DNA of 59,025 nt from the NCBI GenBank assembly GCA_045613305.1, contig JAZLAU010000013.1, positions 1 to 59,025 on the forward strand. The letters run 5' to 3'. This DNA comes from SFTJ01 sp045613305. GTDB taxonomy: Bacteria > Bacteroidota > Bacteroidia > Bacteroidales > Muribaculaceae. The position numbers and the translations under genes are program-made. Shown piece after piece: positions 25,067 through 34,850 of this stretch (its first letter is position 1; every line of letters begins with the position of its first letter). Under the pieces are notes generated by a model that saw only the letters and a list, made by a program, of their open reading frames with translations, was not told where the DNA came from and ran no database searches.

Positions 25067-27550
25067 ATGAAACTGAAGAAATTTTTGATCTTACCAGTTA
25101 TTGCTGTTCTCATGGCGTCGTGCTCAAAAGAAGAGCCGGGCGGCGAAAAGGGATATGGCAATATCGACCCATCGTTTGCGGCCGACTTTAAGGTTGTACA
25201 AACGGTAGGTTCGTCAAATTCCACCACAGCTCCATCGGTGATACAACCCGAGGTGGCAGACTTTAAGGTTCACATGGTTCGTGAGGACGGTTCGGTGAAC
25301 AAGTTGTGGAATAAAGTGAGTGAAATGAAAGAAACGGAAACTTTTCCAGTAGGGGAGTATTCGTTGGAGTTGTATTATGGTGACCTCAAAGATGAAGGCT
25401 TTGACAAACCTTATTTCTACGGAAGTACAAATTTCTCGATTTATGATGATGAGGTGTCGTCGCCAAAGGTTGTTGCAACACTTTGCAACACAATGGTGAG
25501 CTTAGATTACACCGAAGCGTTCATGAATTATTTTGCAGACTATTCAACAACAATCCAGTCGTCGACAGGAAAAAACATTGATTTCGCAAAGGATGAGGTG
25601 CGTGCGGCATATGTTAAGCCAGGCACCATCAAGATGTCGATGACGTTAACCAACAAGGAAGGCAAAACTATCACTATTGCACCAACAGCAATCAATAATG
25701 CACAGGCACGTACACACTACCGAGTGACATTTGATGTTAACGGCGGCGAAGTGGGCGAAGCTGTTCTTGTGATAACATTCAACGAAGAGTTGGCCGATGG
25801 CGGAATGGTTGAAATTTCGCTTGGCGACGAATTGTTTAATGCCGAACCTCCGGTGTTGAATGCAGTGGATTTTGTTCCGGGCCAAGCAGTTCAATATATT
25901 GAAGGCGATGAGCCAGCCAAGGGCCCACGCTTCTCAATGATGGCGATGGGCGGCTTTAGCGAAGTGATACTCACAACACAATCGCAATATTTGTTGAACG
26001 AAGGATGGCCGGCAGAAGTTGATTTGAAAAACATTTCGCCTTCACAAAAGGCATTGTTGCTCAACAAGGGCTTGAAGGTAAGCGGTTTGTGGGGCACAAC
26101 AGCCAGCACTATGGCTATGGTTGATTTCACAGGAGTGATACCACAGTTGCAAGTGGTGGGCGATAATGCTGACCACGCGTTCACAATTGTGGTGAAGGAT
26201 ATCTTGACACGAGCCACAGAACCTGTGACACTCAATATTCACACCGAGCCGTTGGTTGTGAAGTTGCCAGCAAGCACTACCACTGAAGCCGGTTCGGGCG
26301 TTGCAACGTGCGTGGTAGAATATAACGGAGCAAACTTTGCCGAAAATGTGGATTTGAAGTGTTTCAAGTCGAATGGCACATGGGCAGAATGCAAAATACG
26401 CAGCATCAATGACCTTGGCAATGGCACATATGAGGTTCTGTTTGAAGTTCCGTTGTCGGCATCGCCAGTAAATGTTCGTGCAGAATATAAGAATGGCTAT
26501 CGCATCTCGTCGGAAATGTCGGTAGTGCCATTGAGCCCTAACTTGACGTTGACATATCAAAACGTAGACGTGTGGGCAACAAAGGCAATCATGAACTATA
26601 CGGCCGATAAGGGTGATATTAATGTGTTGTCGACTTTGGCAACAGTGTATTTTTCGACCGACGGCGGTAGCACATACACCCAAACAAAGAATGTGTCGTT
26701 TAACGGAGGTGAAATAACTGTAACCGGATTGAATCCTGCTGTGGCCTATAAGTTTAAGGTTTCGGTAGTTAATTCGGCCGACAATGCAAGCAATGATGTG
26801 TCGTTTACAACCGAAGCTGCAACTCAAATTCCAAACTCAAACATGGAGTCATGGAGTACTTCATCGATAGGCAGCATATTAGGCACTAAATATTATGATT
26901 ATCTGCCATATGCAAGTGGCGAAACAGATAAGTGGTGGACCACTAATAACCCACGAGGCTACGACTATTCGGTGGCTCGCGTGTCGGTAACATCATGCTG
27001 CCCAGTAAGTTATAATTCAACGGTTAAGCATGGCGGAAATTACTCGGTACAAATCTATACAAGCGGTCATGGTGGAGGATATGCCTCAACAGGTGCGATT
27101 TTATATCCAGCCGGAGCGTTTGCCGGAAGTTTGTATATAGGAACATATAAGTGGGACCGCGATGACGGTGAAACCGTAACCACAGGTCATAGTTTCAGCA
27201 CACGTCCATCGTCGTTGTCGTTCTGGTATGAGTATATACCTTACGGAACCGACCAGTTTAAGGCTGAAATAGAAGTTCGTGCAGGTAGTGAAGTGATAGC
27301 GCGTGGCCAATATGTGCCAACAGCAACCGGAACCGCAGACTCGGCGTTCCGCCAGGCAACTGTCAACCTTAACTACACCAACACAAAGGCTAAGGCAACT
27401 GCAATATATGTTAGATTCTTGTCGACCACTAAGACCTCGTTCTCAAGTGGTGACTTTGAAAAGAACAAATCGATTTACATAGGCAGCGATTCTCGAAAGG
27501 CCCACGTTGGCAGCATACTTTACATTGATGATTTATCACTTAACTATTAA
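25067..27550 (+). CDS. DUF4493/FN3/PCMD surface lipoprotein (first gene of operon)
   Basis: An 827-residue lipoprotein with lipobox MASC (lipid-Cys near residue 19), followed by SKEEPGGE. Acidic residues after the Cys are typical of proteins exported to the Bacteroidetes cell surface. Domains in order: DUF4493 (about 25-290, with the turn FPVGEYSLELYYGD), two or three beta-sandwich modules, an FN3-like module (about 490-590), and a C-terminal PCMD domain. PCMD begins IPNSNMESW and ends SILYIDDLSLNY. PCMD is called a putative carbohydrate metabolism domain; no activity is established that I know of. The gene is 8 bases before the next DUF4493 gene. A role in glycan binding or adhesion is inferred. 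Confidence 0.85.
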   Translation: MKLKKFLILPVIAVLMASCSKEEPGGEKGYGNIDPSFAADFKVVQTVGSSNSTTAPSVIQPEVADFKVHMVREDGSVNKLWNKVSEMKETETFPVGEYSLELYYGDLKDEGFDKPYFYGSTNFSIYDDEVSSPKVVATLCNTMVSLDYTEAFMNYFADYSTTIQSSTGKNIDFAKDEVRAAYVKPGTIKMSMTLTNKEGKTITIAPTAINNAQARTHYRVTFDVNGGEVGEAVLVITFNEELADGGMVEISLGDELFNAEPPVLNAVDFVPGQAVQYIEGDEPAKGPRFSMMAMGGFSEVILTTQSQYLLNEGWPAEVDLKNISPSQKALLLNKGLKVSGLWGTTASTMAMVDFTGVIPQLQVVGDNADHAFTIVVKDILTRATEPVTLNIHTEPLVVKLPASTTTEAGSGVATCVVEYNGANFAENVDLKCFKSNGTWAECKIRSINDLGNGTYEVLFEVPLSASPVNVRAEYKNGYRISSEMSVVPLSPNLTLTYQNVDVWATKAIMNYTADKGDINVLSTLATVYFSTDGGSTYTQTKNVSFNGGEITVTGLNPAVAYKFKVSVVNSADNASNDVSFTTEAATQIPNSNMESWSTSSIGSILGTKYYDYLPYASGETDKWWTTNNPRGYDYSVARVSVTSCCPVSYNSTVKHGGNYSVQIYTSGHGGGYASTGAILYPAGAFAGSLYIGTYKWDRDDGETVTTGHSFSTRPSSLSFWYEYIPYGTDQFKAEIEVRAGSEVIARGQYVPTATGTADSAFRQATVNLNYTNTKAKATAIYVRFLSTTKTSFSSGDFEKNKSIYIGSDSRKAHVGSILYIDDLSLNY

Positions 27551-27558
27551 TTACGACG

Positions 27559-29079
27559 ATGAAAAAGATATATAATATAATTTTGTTGTTAGCCGTTGCA
27601 GCCGTGAGTCTTGTTAGTTGCGACGACCCAACATATCCAAACCAAACCACCGACGAAGGCACATTGAAGATTTCGTCGTTGGGAATTGAAGTAGATGCAT
27701 CGGAATCGGTGGTGGTGCCACGCTCAGGTCATGATGTGGGTGGTTTCACTGTGCGCATTCTCGACGGCAACACCAACCTTTTAAAGCACTCGTGGACATA
27801 TACAGAGATGCCGGAGGTGATAACCTTGCCAGTGGGCGAATACAAACTTGAGGTGTATAACGACGAGGTGAGCGAAGCAGCCTTCGATGCACCTTACTAC
27901 ATGGCAACCGAAACATTTGAAATTAAGAAAAACGCAATTACCGAACTTGGCACAGTGACTTGCAAATTGCAGAATGTGAAGGTTAGTGTAACCTATTCTG
28001 ACGAATTGCAAAAACTATTGGGCGAAGATGTTAAGGTGGTGGTAGAAGTGGCACAAAAGAATATGCTTGAGTATGTGGTAACGGAAACTCGAGCAGGATA
28101 TTTCCGCTACTATCAAGACAACACCACAATGGTGGCATCGTTCTCAGGAACAGTCGACGGTGTGTTTATTAGTGAAGACCATAAGATTATTACCGATGTG
28201 AAGCCAGGTAAGCATTATGTGATTAATTTCTCATATAAGAGCAACCCAATGCCAGGCGATGAGGCTGGAACGGTTGTCGGCACAACCTTTTCGCTTGATG
28301 CATCGGTTACAATCAAGAACGAAAACCGCAACATCAATATAGATGACGAAATAATCGAGCCGTTTGATTTCTTGACAACATCTATTTCAAAAATTAGTTT
28401 CCCATCGGCAGCATCGAGCAAGGTGGTAGAAGTTAAGTCGTCGTCGGCATGGACAGCAACCAGCAGCGAATCGTGGTGTACAATCAGCGACATCACCAGC
28501 GCCGGTTTTACGGTTAATGTTGCCGACAACACATCGGCACAGGCTCGCACAGCCAACGTGGTGGTAGCGATGGGTAAGTTGACCAAGACAATTGCAGTTA
28601 CACAAGCAGAATATAGCGATTCTAAGCCAGCGCCATCGTTTACAAGCGATAACATTGACCTTGAAAACTATAACGATGCAGCATTGTTTGGCGAAGGCTT
28701 GCTTGCAGCAGAAGTGCTTATTACAGCACCTAACGGCATCAAGAGCCTGATGGTAACTATCAACTCTGAAACATTGACATCTGACATTTTGCTAAGTGTA
28801 GGTTTGGATAGCCAGTTCGACCTTGCCACAGGTAAGTCGGTTGGAGGAGCGGATTTGACAGGCGGTTTGGCAGGACTTGGTTTCCCTGTTGCAAATGGCG
28901 GTACAATTAATGACATAACTTATGCTCCTGTTGTTGACCAAACCGAAGTGAAGTTCGACATTACTCAATTTATCCCATTGCTTGGAGTGTACGGACCAGG
29001 TAAGCACAACTTTGAACTGTCGGTAACCGACAATGCCGGTCAAGTGAGCTCAGCAATCATAAAGTTTGAAACAAAATAA
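27559..29079 (+). CDS. DUF4493/BACON surface lipoprotein
   Basis: A 506-residue lipoprotein (lipobox LVSC, then DDPT). It has an N-terminal DUF4493 domain with the same turn as its neighbour (LPVGEYKLEVYND near residue 90). A BACON domain lies at about residues 275-355 (FPSAASSKVVEVKSSSAW, then SWCTI and VTQAEY). A C-terminal beta-rich domain ends VTDNAGQVSSAIIKFETK and looks Ig-like. It lacks the PCMD tail found in genes 1, 3 and 6 of the operon. BACON domains are linked to glycan or mucin binding. It is flanked by gaps of 8 and 12 bases. Confidence 0.83.
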   Translation: MKKIYNIILLLAVAAVSLVSCDDPTYPNQTTDEGTLKISSLGIEVDASESVVVPRSGHDVGGFTVRILDGNTNLLKHSWTYTEMPEVITLPVGEYKLEVYNDEVSEAAFDAPYYMATETFEIKKNAITELGTVTCKLQNVKVSVTYSDELQKLLGEDVKVVVEVAQKNMLEYVVTETRAGYFRYYQDNTTMVASFSGTVDGVFISEDHKIITDVKPGKHYVINFSYKSNPMPGDEAGTVVGTTFSLDASVTIKNENRNINIDDEIIEPFDFLTTSISKISFPSAASSKVVEVKSSSAWTATSSESWCTISDITSAGFTVNVADNTSAQARTANVVVAMGKLTKTIAVTQAEYSDSKPAPSFTSDNIDLENYNDAALFGEGLLAAEVLITAPNGIKSLMVTINSETLTSDILLSVGLDSQFDLATGKSVGGADLTGGLAGLGFPVANGGTINDITYAPVVDQTEVKFDITQFIPLLGVYGPGKHNFELSVTDNAGQVSSAIIKFETK

Positions 29080-29091
29080 TAGGTTGGAGTT

Positions 29092-31245
29092 ATGAAAAAT
29101 ACGATAAAAGCAATAATGGCTGTTGTGCTTATGGCTGGAGTATTTGCTTCATGCTCTGACGATAGCCTCATAACTGAAGGCCAAGGAAGTGTTAACTTCG
29201 ACGTGAAACTAAATGCCGACTACCAAGTATTAAGGCGTTCGGGCAGCGAAACTGCACTTGCAGAAAACTGCATAGTGTATGTTTATAACACTAAGGGCTT
29301 GATTAGAAAATATAAGGGAACAAATAATTTGCCATCGAAATTGTATTTGCAAAGTGGCAATTATCGTGTGACTGCTGCGGCTGGCGATAGCGTGCCTGCA
29401 TCGTTTACCGACCGCTACTTTAAGGGCGAAAAGGCATTTGTGATTAGTGCCGGCAGTCAAGAAGTGGTGAACGTGGAATGCAAGATTGCCAACTCTGTGG
29501 TGGCTGTAGACTTTGGTAACGTAGCCGAAGCCTTGACCGATTACCAAATAAAGGTGAATAACGAAGGCGGTGAATTGGTGTTTAACGCCGACAACGCCGA
29601 TAGTCGTGGCTACTTTATGATGGACACCGATGAAACTAACCTTTATTGGACCATTTCGGGCACACAAAAGAATGGCAGCCTGTATGAACAAAGTGGTGTG
29701 ATTGAAAAGGTGAAACCTGCCACTCTCTACACTTTGACAGTTAACTATAAGGAAACTCAACAAGACTTTGGTGGTGTGCTGTTTGAAATAGGCATCGAGG
29801 CTGAAGAAATCATCACTACTCAAGTTACAATCACAGCAGCACCTAAGTTCTTGCTTAATGGTGGACTTAACGTGAATGAGCCAATTGTGGGCGAGTCGTC
29901 AAAGTTTGTCAGCAACATTGGCGTGTATTGCACATCGGCTTGCGCGTTGAAGAACTTGCATGTGGTTGGAGCAAATAATGTGTTGACTTCGGTATTTGGC
30001 TTGCCTGACAATGAGTTTGATTTCTTTACAATGACCGAAGACTATCGTGCTAACCTTGAAGGTCTTGGCGTAACTTACACATATGACTATAATGCCGAGG
30101 CCGACAATGCCATTGCAAAGGTTACGTTTGCAAAGGAATTGCTAAACAAGTTGGGCGACGGCACTCACAACATTACTTTCACTGCTACTGACGTAAACAA
30201 TAAGGTACGCAATTATGTTATGACAATTGAAATAACAAATGCGTCGGTTGTGACTGTAACAATAGTAGAGGAAGAAGTTTACGCGTCGCGTGCCACCATT
30301 TACGGAAATATTCTGAAGGAAGGCACAACAGGTCATGCGTTCCGTTATCGTGTTAAAGATGCTGCAGAATGGACAACAGTGTCGGCAACAGTTAATGATA
30401 AAGCGATGAGTGCACAACTAACAGGATTGCAATCGGGTACTACCTATGAGTATCAAGCCGTGTGCGACGGATTTGTGATGGCAGAGGTGATGACCTTCAC
30501 TACAGAGGTGGCGGCGCAATTGCCAAATTCAGGTTTTGAAGATTGGCAAACCGACACCAAGGCATATTTGATATATCCATCGGGCGGTGAAATGTTCTGG
30601 GATAGTGGTAACCATGGCTCAGCAACAATGAGCAAGAATGTTACTATACCGTCAACATCAATATTTAACAGCGGAACCCGTTCAATCAACATGAAGTCGC
30701 AATTTGTGGGCTTACCAGGTACTAGTATAGGCAAGTTTGCAGCAGGTAACGTGTTTATCGGCAAATATTTGAAAACCGATGGCACTGATGGTATTTTGGG
30801 CTGGGGCCGTCCGTTCTTCTCACGCCCAACCAAGTTGACTGGCTATGTGAAATATTCACCAAAGACAATCGACAATAATGTGAATGCTGTGGAAGGAGCC
30901 TCAGGAATGGATAAGGGCCAAATCTACATAGCGTTGTGGGATGAATCGACCGAAACAGCAAGCGACGTTGGCGAAACATGGCCAAAGATTATACGCACAA
31001 AGTCGAGCAATCGAAGTTTGTTTGACGTAAATTCAGAGCATATTATTGCCTATGGTCAAATAACATTCTCAGAAGCGACTGCAGGTGATGGCATGGTGCC
31101 ATTTACCATCGACATAGAGTATCGCAATAACAAGAAGCCATCGGCAATCATTATGACATGCTCGGCAAGTAAGTATGGCGATTACTTTAGTGGTGGTGCA
31201 GGTAGCGAAATGTGGATTGATGACCTACAATTAATTTATGAATGA
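29092..31245 (+). CDS. DUF4493/FN3/PCMD surface lipoprotein (third gene of operon)
   Basis: A 717-residue lipoprotein (lipobox FASC, then SDDS). The order repeats that of the first operon gene: DUF4493 (with LYLQSGNYRVTAAAGD), an Ig-like block, an FN3-like module (about residues 385-475), then PCMD. PCMD starts LPNSGFEDW, contains FIGKYLKTDGTDGILGWGRP, and ends EMWIDDLQLIYE. The two PCMD lipoproteins are clearly related but diverged, so they are not recent copies. The stop overlaps the start of the next gene (ATGA, 31242-31245), which suggests coupled translation of lipoprotein and barrel. Confidence 0.85.
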   Translation: MKNTIKAIMAVVLMAGVFASCSDDSLITEGQGSVNFDVKLNADYQVLRRSGSETALAENCIVYVYNTKGLIRKYKGTNNLPSKLYLQSGNYRVTAAAGDSVPASFTDRYFKGEKAFVISAGSQEVVNVECKIANSVVAVDFGNVAEALTDYQIKVNNEGGELVFNADNADSRGYFMMDTDETNLYWTISGTQKNGSLYEQSGVIEKVKPATLYTLTVNYKETQQDFGGVLFEIGIEAEEIITTQVTITAAPKFLLNGGLNVNEPIVGESSKFVSNIGVYCTSACALKNLHVVGANNVLTSVFGLPDNEFDFFTMTEDYRANLEGLGVTYTYDYNAEADNAIAKVTFAKELLNKLGDGTHNITFTATDVNNKVRNYVMTIEITNASVVTVTIVEEEVYASRATIYGNILKEGTTGHAFRYRVKDAAEWTTVSATVNDKAMSAQLTGLQSGTTYEYQAVCDGFVMAEVMTFTTEVAAQLPNSGFEDWQTDTKAYLIYPSGGEMFWDSGNHGSATMSKNVTIPSTSIFNSGTRSINMKSQFVGLPGTSIGKFAAGNVFIGKYLKTDGTDGILGWGRPFFSRPTKLTGYVKYSPKTIDNNVNAVEGASGMDKGQIYIALWDESTETASDVGETWPKIIRTKSSNRSLFDVNSEHIIAYGQITFSEATAGDGMVPFTIDIEYRNNKKPSAIIMTCSASKYGDYFSGGAGSEMWIDDLQLIYE

Positions 31246-31985
31246 TTAGAGTATTTTTAAAAACATTATTGAGCGTTGTTTTGGCTTTGGGTGCAGTTTT
31301 TTGTGCCCAAAGTCAAACGCCCTTTAGCCGAAACATCGAAAAGTCGGTGTTTGTGCCAAAGGGGCAATGGATAGTTGGCCTAAGTGCTAACTATGGCCAG
31401 AGCAAGTTTGACAATTATCAGTTTTTGGTGGTTGAAAACATTAATGGCGATGACTATTCGTTTAAGGTTAGCCCTATGTTATGCTATATGTTTAAAGACG
31501 ATATGGGCATAGGCGGGCGATTTTCATACGATAGAAATCGCACCAAGCTCACAAGCGCCGATGTGGTGCTATCGAGTGAGGATTCGTTTGATATCGACAA
31601 TTTGTATTTGATAACGCAAAACTATCATTCCACCATAATGTTTCGTAACTATATCAGTATAGGAAAATCGAAGCGTTTTGGCATTGTGGCTGATGTGGCG
31701 GCAAAATACGGAATTAGTCAGTCGAAACTTGCGAGTGGTACGGGAACCGACTTCACAGGCACATTTATGCACACTAACAGCATAAGTTTGGGTGTTTCGC
31801 CTGGTGTGGTGGCTTTTCTTAACAACTACACCGCACTTGAAGTGAATGTAGGTGTTCTTGAGGCAGGCTATTCGAAGTCGAAGCAAACAACCGACCAAAT
31901 CTACATCGCAAACACTACATCGAAGAATGCAGCGTTTAAGATTAACTTGTTTTCAATATCGTTAGGGGTTTCATTCTATTTGTAA
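31242..31985 (+). CDS. Small outer-membrane beta-barrel protein (paralogue 1)
   Basis: A 247-residue exported protein with a signal peptide ending near CAQS (about residue 24). The rest alternates polar and hydrophobic residues as in an outer-membrane barrel of roughly 8-10 strands and ends in an aromatic/hydrophobic strand (ISLGVSFYL). It is related to the next protein: both have VPKG near the N-terminus, a TQN-HRNYI-like core (TIMFRNYISIGKSKRFG) and the same end strand (AAFKINLFSISLGVSF). Translation is coupled to the PCMD lipoprotein gene before it. It could anchor or export the lipoproteins of this operon; this is inferred from context only. Confidence 0.8.
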   Translation: MIRVFLKTLLSVVLALGAVFCAQSQTPFSRNIEKSVFVPKGQWIVGLSANYGQSKFDNYQFLVVENINGDDYSFKVSPMLCYMFKDDMGIGGRFSYDRNRTKLTSADVVLSSEDSFDIDNLYLITQNYHSTIMFRNYISIGKSKRFGIVADVAAKYGISQSKLASGTGTDFTGTFMHTNSISLGVSPGVVAFLNNYTALEVNVGVLEAGYSKSKQTTDQIYIANTTSKNAAFKINLFSISLGVSFYL

Positions 31986-31987
31986 TT

Positions 31988-32902
31988 ATGAAGACAGTCA
32001 TGCTACATATAAAGAGAATAATGGCGGCTGCAATGCTTTTGATGGCATTGATGCCAATTGATGCCCTTGCTAATGATAATGTGAAAAAACTGCTTGTTAG
32101 AAGGTATGTGATAACCGAAAATGGTGACACAATTCCCGAATCGGAAGAAATTCAAACTATGGGCAGCGAAACGCTAAGCGAGCAAAACACTATCGACTCT
32201 ACCGTAGTTCTCATTCCAGAGAAAAACTATGGACGATTCGACCGAGGTTTGTATGCCCATTTGGTGGTTCCAAAGGGATTGGTGGCTTGTGGTTTGCAAG
32301 CATCGTATGGCGAGATTGGTACGAGCGATTTGCAAATGCTCAACATAATTAGCGACCTCGATTTTGCCGTTAAGGCTTATTCGGTGAAGCCCTATTTGCA
32401 GTATTTCTATAAGCACAATAAGGCAGTGGGCTTGCGATTTGGCTTTAGCCGTTCGGAGATAGACCTAAATAGTTTTGCGCTTGACTTTGATGAAGACATC
32501 AATTTCAACATTCGCGATGTGTCGTACCGAACTCAAAACACGTCGGTGGCATTGTTTCACCGCAACTACATAGGTCTGGATAAGAGTCGCCGTTTTGCTG
32601 TGTTTAATGAGGTGTCGTTGGGCTATAGCGGAGGCACAGGCTCGTTCTCGCGATTGTTTAACGACCAGCCAAAGGTAACCCAATCGAAGAGTAACGAATT
32701 CCGTTTGGACTTCTCTCCGGGTTTGTGTGTGTTTATACAGGAAAAAGTGGCATTCAATATGTCGTTTGGCATATTTGGATGGTATTGGAAACGTGAAACA
32801 CAAGTTACTAATGGCGTTGAAGAGGGTGTTCACTCGGCAAGTGGTGCTAACTTTAAGATTAATTTGTTCAATTTGAATATGGGTGTGTCGATATTCATAT
32901 AA
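31988..32902 (+). CDS. Small outer-membrane beta-barrel protein (paralogue 2)
   Basis: A 304-residue exported protein (signal peptide ending DALA, about residue 28) starting two bases after its paralogue. It adds about 50 residues before the barrel (a segment with ITENGDTIPESEE). The barrel matches the previous protein in HLVVPKGLVACGLQASYGE, LFHRNYIGLDKSRRFAVFNE and FKINLFNLNMGVSIFI. The tandem paralogue pair looks like an old duplication followed by divergence, perhaps to form a two-part outer-membrane platform. Confidence 0.8.
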   Translation: MKTVMLHIKRIMAAAMLLMALMPIDALANDNVKKLLVRRYVITENGDTIPESEEIQTMGSETLSEQNTIDSTVVLIPEKNYGRFDRGLYAHLVVPKGLVACGLQASYGEIGTSDLQMLNIISDLDFAVKAYSVKPYLQYFYKHNKAVGLRFGFSRSEIDLNSFALDFDEDINFNIRDVSYRTQNTSVALFHRNYIGLDKSRRFAVFNEVSLGYSGGTGSFSRLFNDQPKVTQSKSNEFRLDFSPGLCVFIQEKVAFNMSFGIFGWYWKRETQVTNGVEEGVHSASGANFKINLFNLNMGVSIFI

Positions 32903-32920
32903 TAAAGAGTAGTCACGGTT

Positions 32921-34498
32921 ATGAAAAATATTATAAATAAAATATCGGGATTTTTGATAGCAGCGATAGCTCTAATGGCTTCAAGTTGCTTGAAAAACGA
33001 CATACCATACCCAATTATAGAGTGCCAATTTCTGAGCATAGAGGCCGAAAATGAAGTGTCGAAAGCCGATATTGACACTAAGAATCGCATAGTGACCTTG
33101 AAGCTCAATGAGCAGGCCAACCTGCAAAACGTGCGAATCAAGAATTATACGATTACCGATGGAGCAAAGTTGTCGGATAACATCAGCGACGGTCTAAACC
33201 TAAGTAGTGAGCCTTATGGCGTGGTGCTTTCGCTTTATCAAGACTACACTTGGTATATCAAGGCCCAGCAAAACATAGAACGCTATTTCACTATATCAGG
33301 ACAGGTGGGAGAATCGATAATCGATGTGCCTGCCCGCCGTGTGGTGGCCTATGTTGCTAAGAGTGCCGATTTGACCAATATTAAAGTGCTAACAATGAAG
33401 TTAGGCCCATCGCAGGTGTCAACAACTGCACCTGTGCTTGAGGGCGAAACTGTGGATTTCTCTGCACCAGTAAAGGTTAAGATTACTTATCACAATCAGG
33501 TTGAAGAGTGGACAATATTTGTTGAGCCGTCAGACCAAGATGTGCAGTTGTCGCAAGCAGATGCATGGGCACGAGTAATTTGGCTATATGGTAATGCCGA
33601 AGAAGGAAAAGCCAACGGCTTTGAATATCGTCAGGCAGGCAGCGAAAATTGGACAGCAGTGCCAGAATCACTGGTTAGCCACAAGGGTGGCTCGTTTGTG
33701 GGCCGCTTGAGCGGTGTGATGCCTAACACAGAATATGAAGTGCGTGCAAAGAGCGATGATTTGTATAGTGCACCGATAACGGTGGTAACTGAGAGCGAAC
33801 AGACCGTGCCAAATCTTGGCTTCGACCAATGGTGGCTCGATGGCAAGGTGTGGTGTCCGTGGGCCGAAGGTGACACTCCATTTTGGGGCACAGGCAACAA
33901 GGGCGCCACTACTCTGGGCACAAGCAATAGTGTGCCAAGCACCGACACTTGGAACGGTAAGCCAGGTTATAGCGCAGAGTTGAACACTCGCTTTATTGGA
34001 ATTGGTATGGTAGGAAAGTTGGCGGCAGGTAACCTATTTGCCGGCGAATATGTACGTACCGATGGCACTAACGGAGTGCTTGACTTTGGCCGTGCCTTCA
34101 CCGGCCGTCCAACAAGAATGAAGGGCCATATGCGTTACACTTGCGCACCTGTTTCTCACGTGTCGCAAGAATTGTCGCACATGAAGGGCCAACCCGACAC
34201 GTGTGCCATATATATTGCACTTACCGATTGGCAGCGTCCGTTGGAAATTCGCACCAATCCAAACGACCAACAGCTGTTTGATGTTAACGATGAGCATGTG
34301 ATAGCCTATGGCGCAATTGAAAAGGGCGAGACGATAGAGCAATGGACCGAATTTGAGATAGAACTGAAGTATAGAGCCACAAATAGAAAACCTACCCACA
34401 TTCTGATAGTGGGTTCGGCAAGTAAGTATGGCGACTTCTTTACAGGAGGAAACGGCAGTACGTTGTGGATTGATGATTTGGTTCTTGAGTGGGATTAA
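32921..34498 (+). CDS. PCMD surface lipoprotein, last gene of operon
   Basis: A 525-residue lipoprotein (lipobox ASSC, then LKND). In place of DUF4493 it has two tandem beta-sandwich modules in residues 30-215 that look alike (DTKNRIVTLKLNEQANLQNV and PARRVVAYVAKSADLTNIKV). An FN3-like module and a C-terminal PCMD domain follow. PCMD starts VPNLGFDQWW, contains FAGEYVRTDGTNGVLDFGRA, and ends TLWIDDLVLEWD. Its PCMD domain is closest by eye to that of the third operon gene. A terminator at 34532 ends the transcript. Confidence 0.85.
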   Translation: MKNIINKISGFLIAAIALMASSCLKNDIPYPIIECQFLSIEAENEVSKADIDTKNRIVTLKLNEQANLQNVRIKNYTITDGAKLSDNISDGLNLSSEPYGVVLSLYQDYTWYIKAQQNIERYFTISGQVGESIIDVPARRVVAYVAKSADLTNIKVLTMKLGPSQVSTTAPVLEGETVDFSAPVKVKITYHNQVEEWTIFVEPSDQDVQLSQADAWARVIWLYGNAEEGKANGFEYRQAGSENWTAVPESLVSHKGGSFVGRLSGVMPNTEYEVRAKSDDLYSAPITVVTESEQTVPNLGFDQWWLDGKVWCPWAEGDTPFWGTGNKGATTLGTSNSVPSTDTWNGKPGYSAELNTRFIGIGMVGKLAAGNLFAGEYVRTDGTNGVLDFGRAFTGRPTRMKGHMRYTCAPVSHVSQELSHMKGQPDTCAIYIALTDWQRPLEIRTNPNDQQLFDVNDEHVIAYGAIEKGETIEQWTEFEIELKYRATNRKPTHILIVGSASKYGDFFTGGNGSTLWIDDLVLEWD

Positions 34499-34531
34499 TG
34501 AAAAAACGACGATAGATTAACTTATTTATTG

Positions 34532-34566
34532 AAAGGTGGGCAAGAAAATTGCCCACCTTTTTATTT
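34532..34566 (+). terminator. Terminator of the DUF4493/PCMD operon
   Basis: Arms AAAGGTGGGCA (34532-34542) and TGCCCACCTTT (34550-34560), then TTTATTT. Confidence 0.85.
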
Positions 34567-34686
34567 GCTTTGCAGTAACGAAAGATGGATAGAATGGTAT
34601 GAATGAAATTTGAATGAAAAACACATTAGTATATTACGAGTTTATTGAATTATCCCTGTATTGCTTTACCGTGGAGAACACACACC

Positions 34687-34724
34687 AAAACAAAAGGAGG
34701 TCTTGAAGGACCTCCTTTTGTTTT
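34687..34724. terminator. Strong hairpin terminator, transcript unknown
   Basis: Perfect 16-base arms (34687-34702 and 34709-34724, core AAAAGGAGGTC/GACCTCCTTTT) with a six-base loop and T-rich flanks on both strands. No gene ends here on either strand, so it probably serves a small RNA or backs up the terminator at 34532. Confidence 0.7.
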
Positions 34725-34850
34725 CTGGCACAATTGTGCCAAAAATATAATGTTTCACAGGTTAACTAAGAGAAAGGTGCAGTTGTGTTTCGGTAGGTAT
34801 ATCGATTTTGATAAAGTGATATTTTCTTGTTGTAGTTTGTTTGAATTTAG
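34690..34850 (-). ncRNA. Candidate small RNA on the minus strand
   Basis: A TAAATTTG -7 box on the minus strand (34857-34864) would start a transcript near 34850. The first terminator met is the hairpin at 34687-34724, preceded by the palindrome at 34726-34741. The resulting RNA of about 160 bases would end in two stem-loops and has no convincing reading frame. The supposed -33 TTG is 23 bases upstream, slightly far. I do not recognise a known RNA family. Confidence 0.25.

Noticed and set aside
25067..34498. Reading the operon as a SusC/SusD polysaccharide utilisation locus
   Set aside because: No TonB-dependent receptor or SusD-like protein is present; the barrels are far too small (about 220-280 residues mature).
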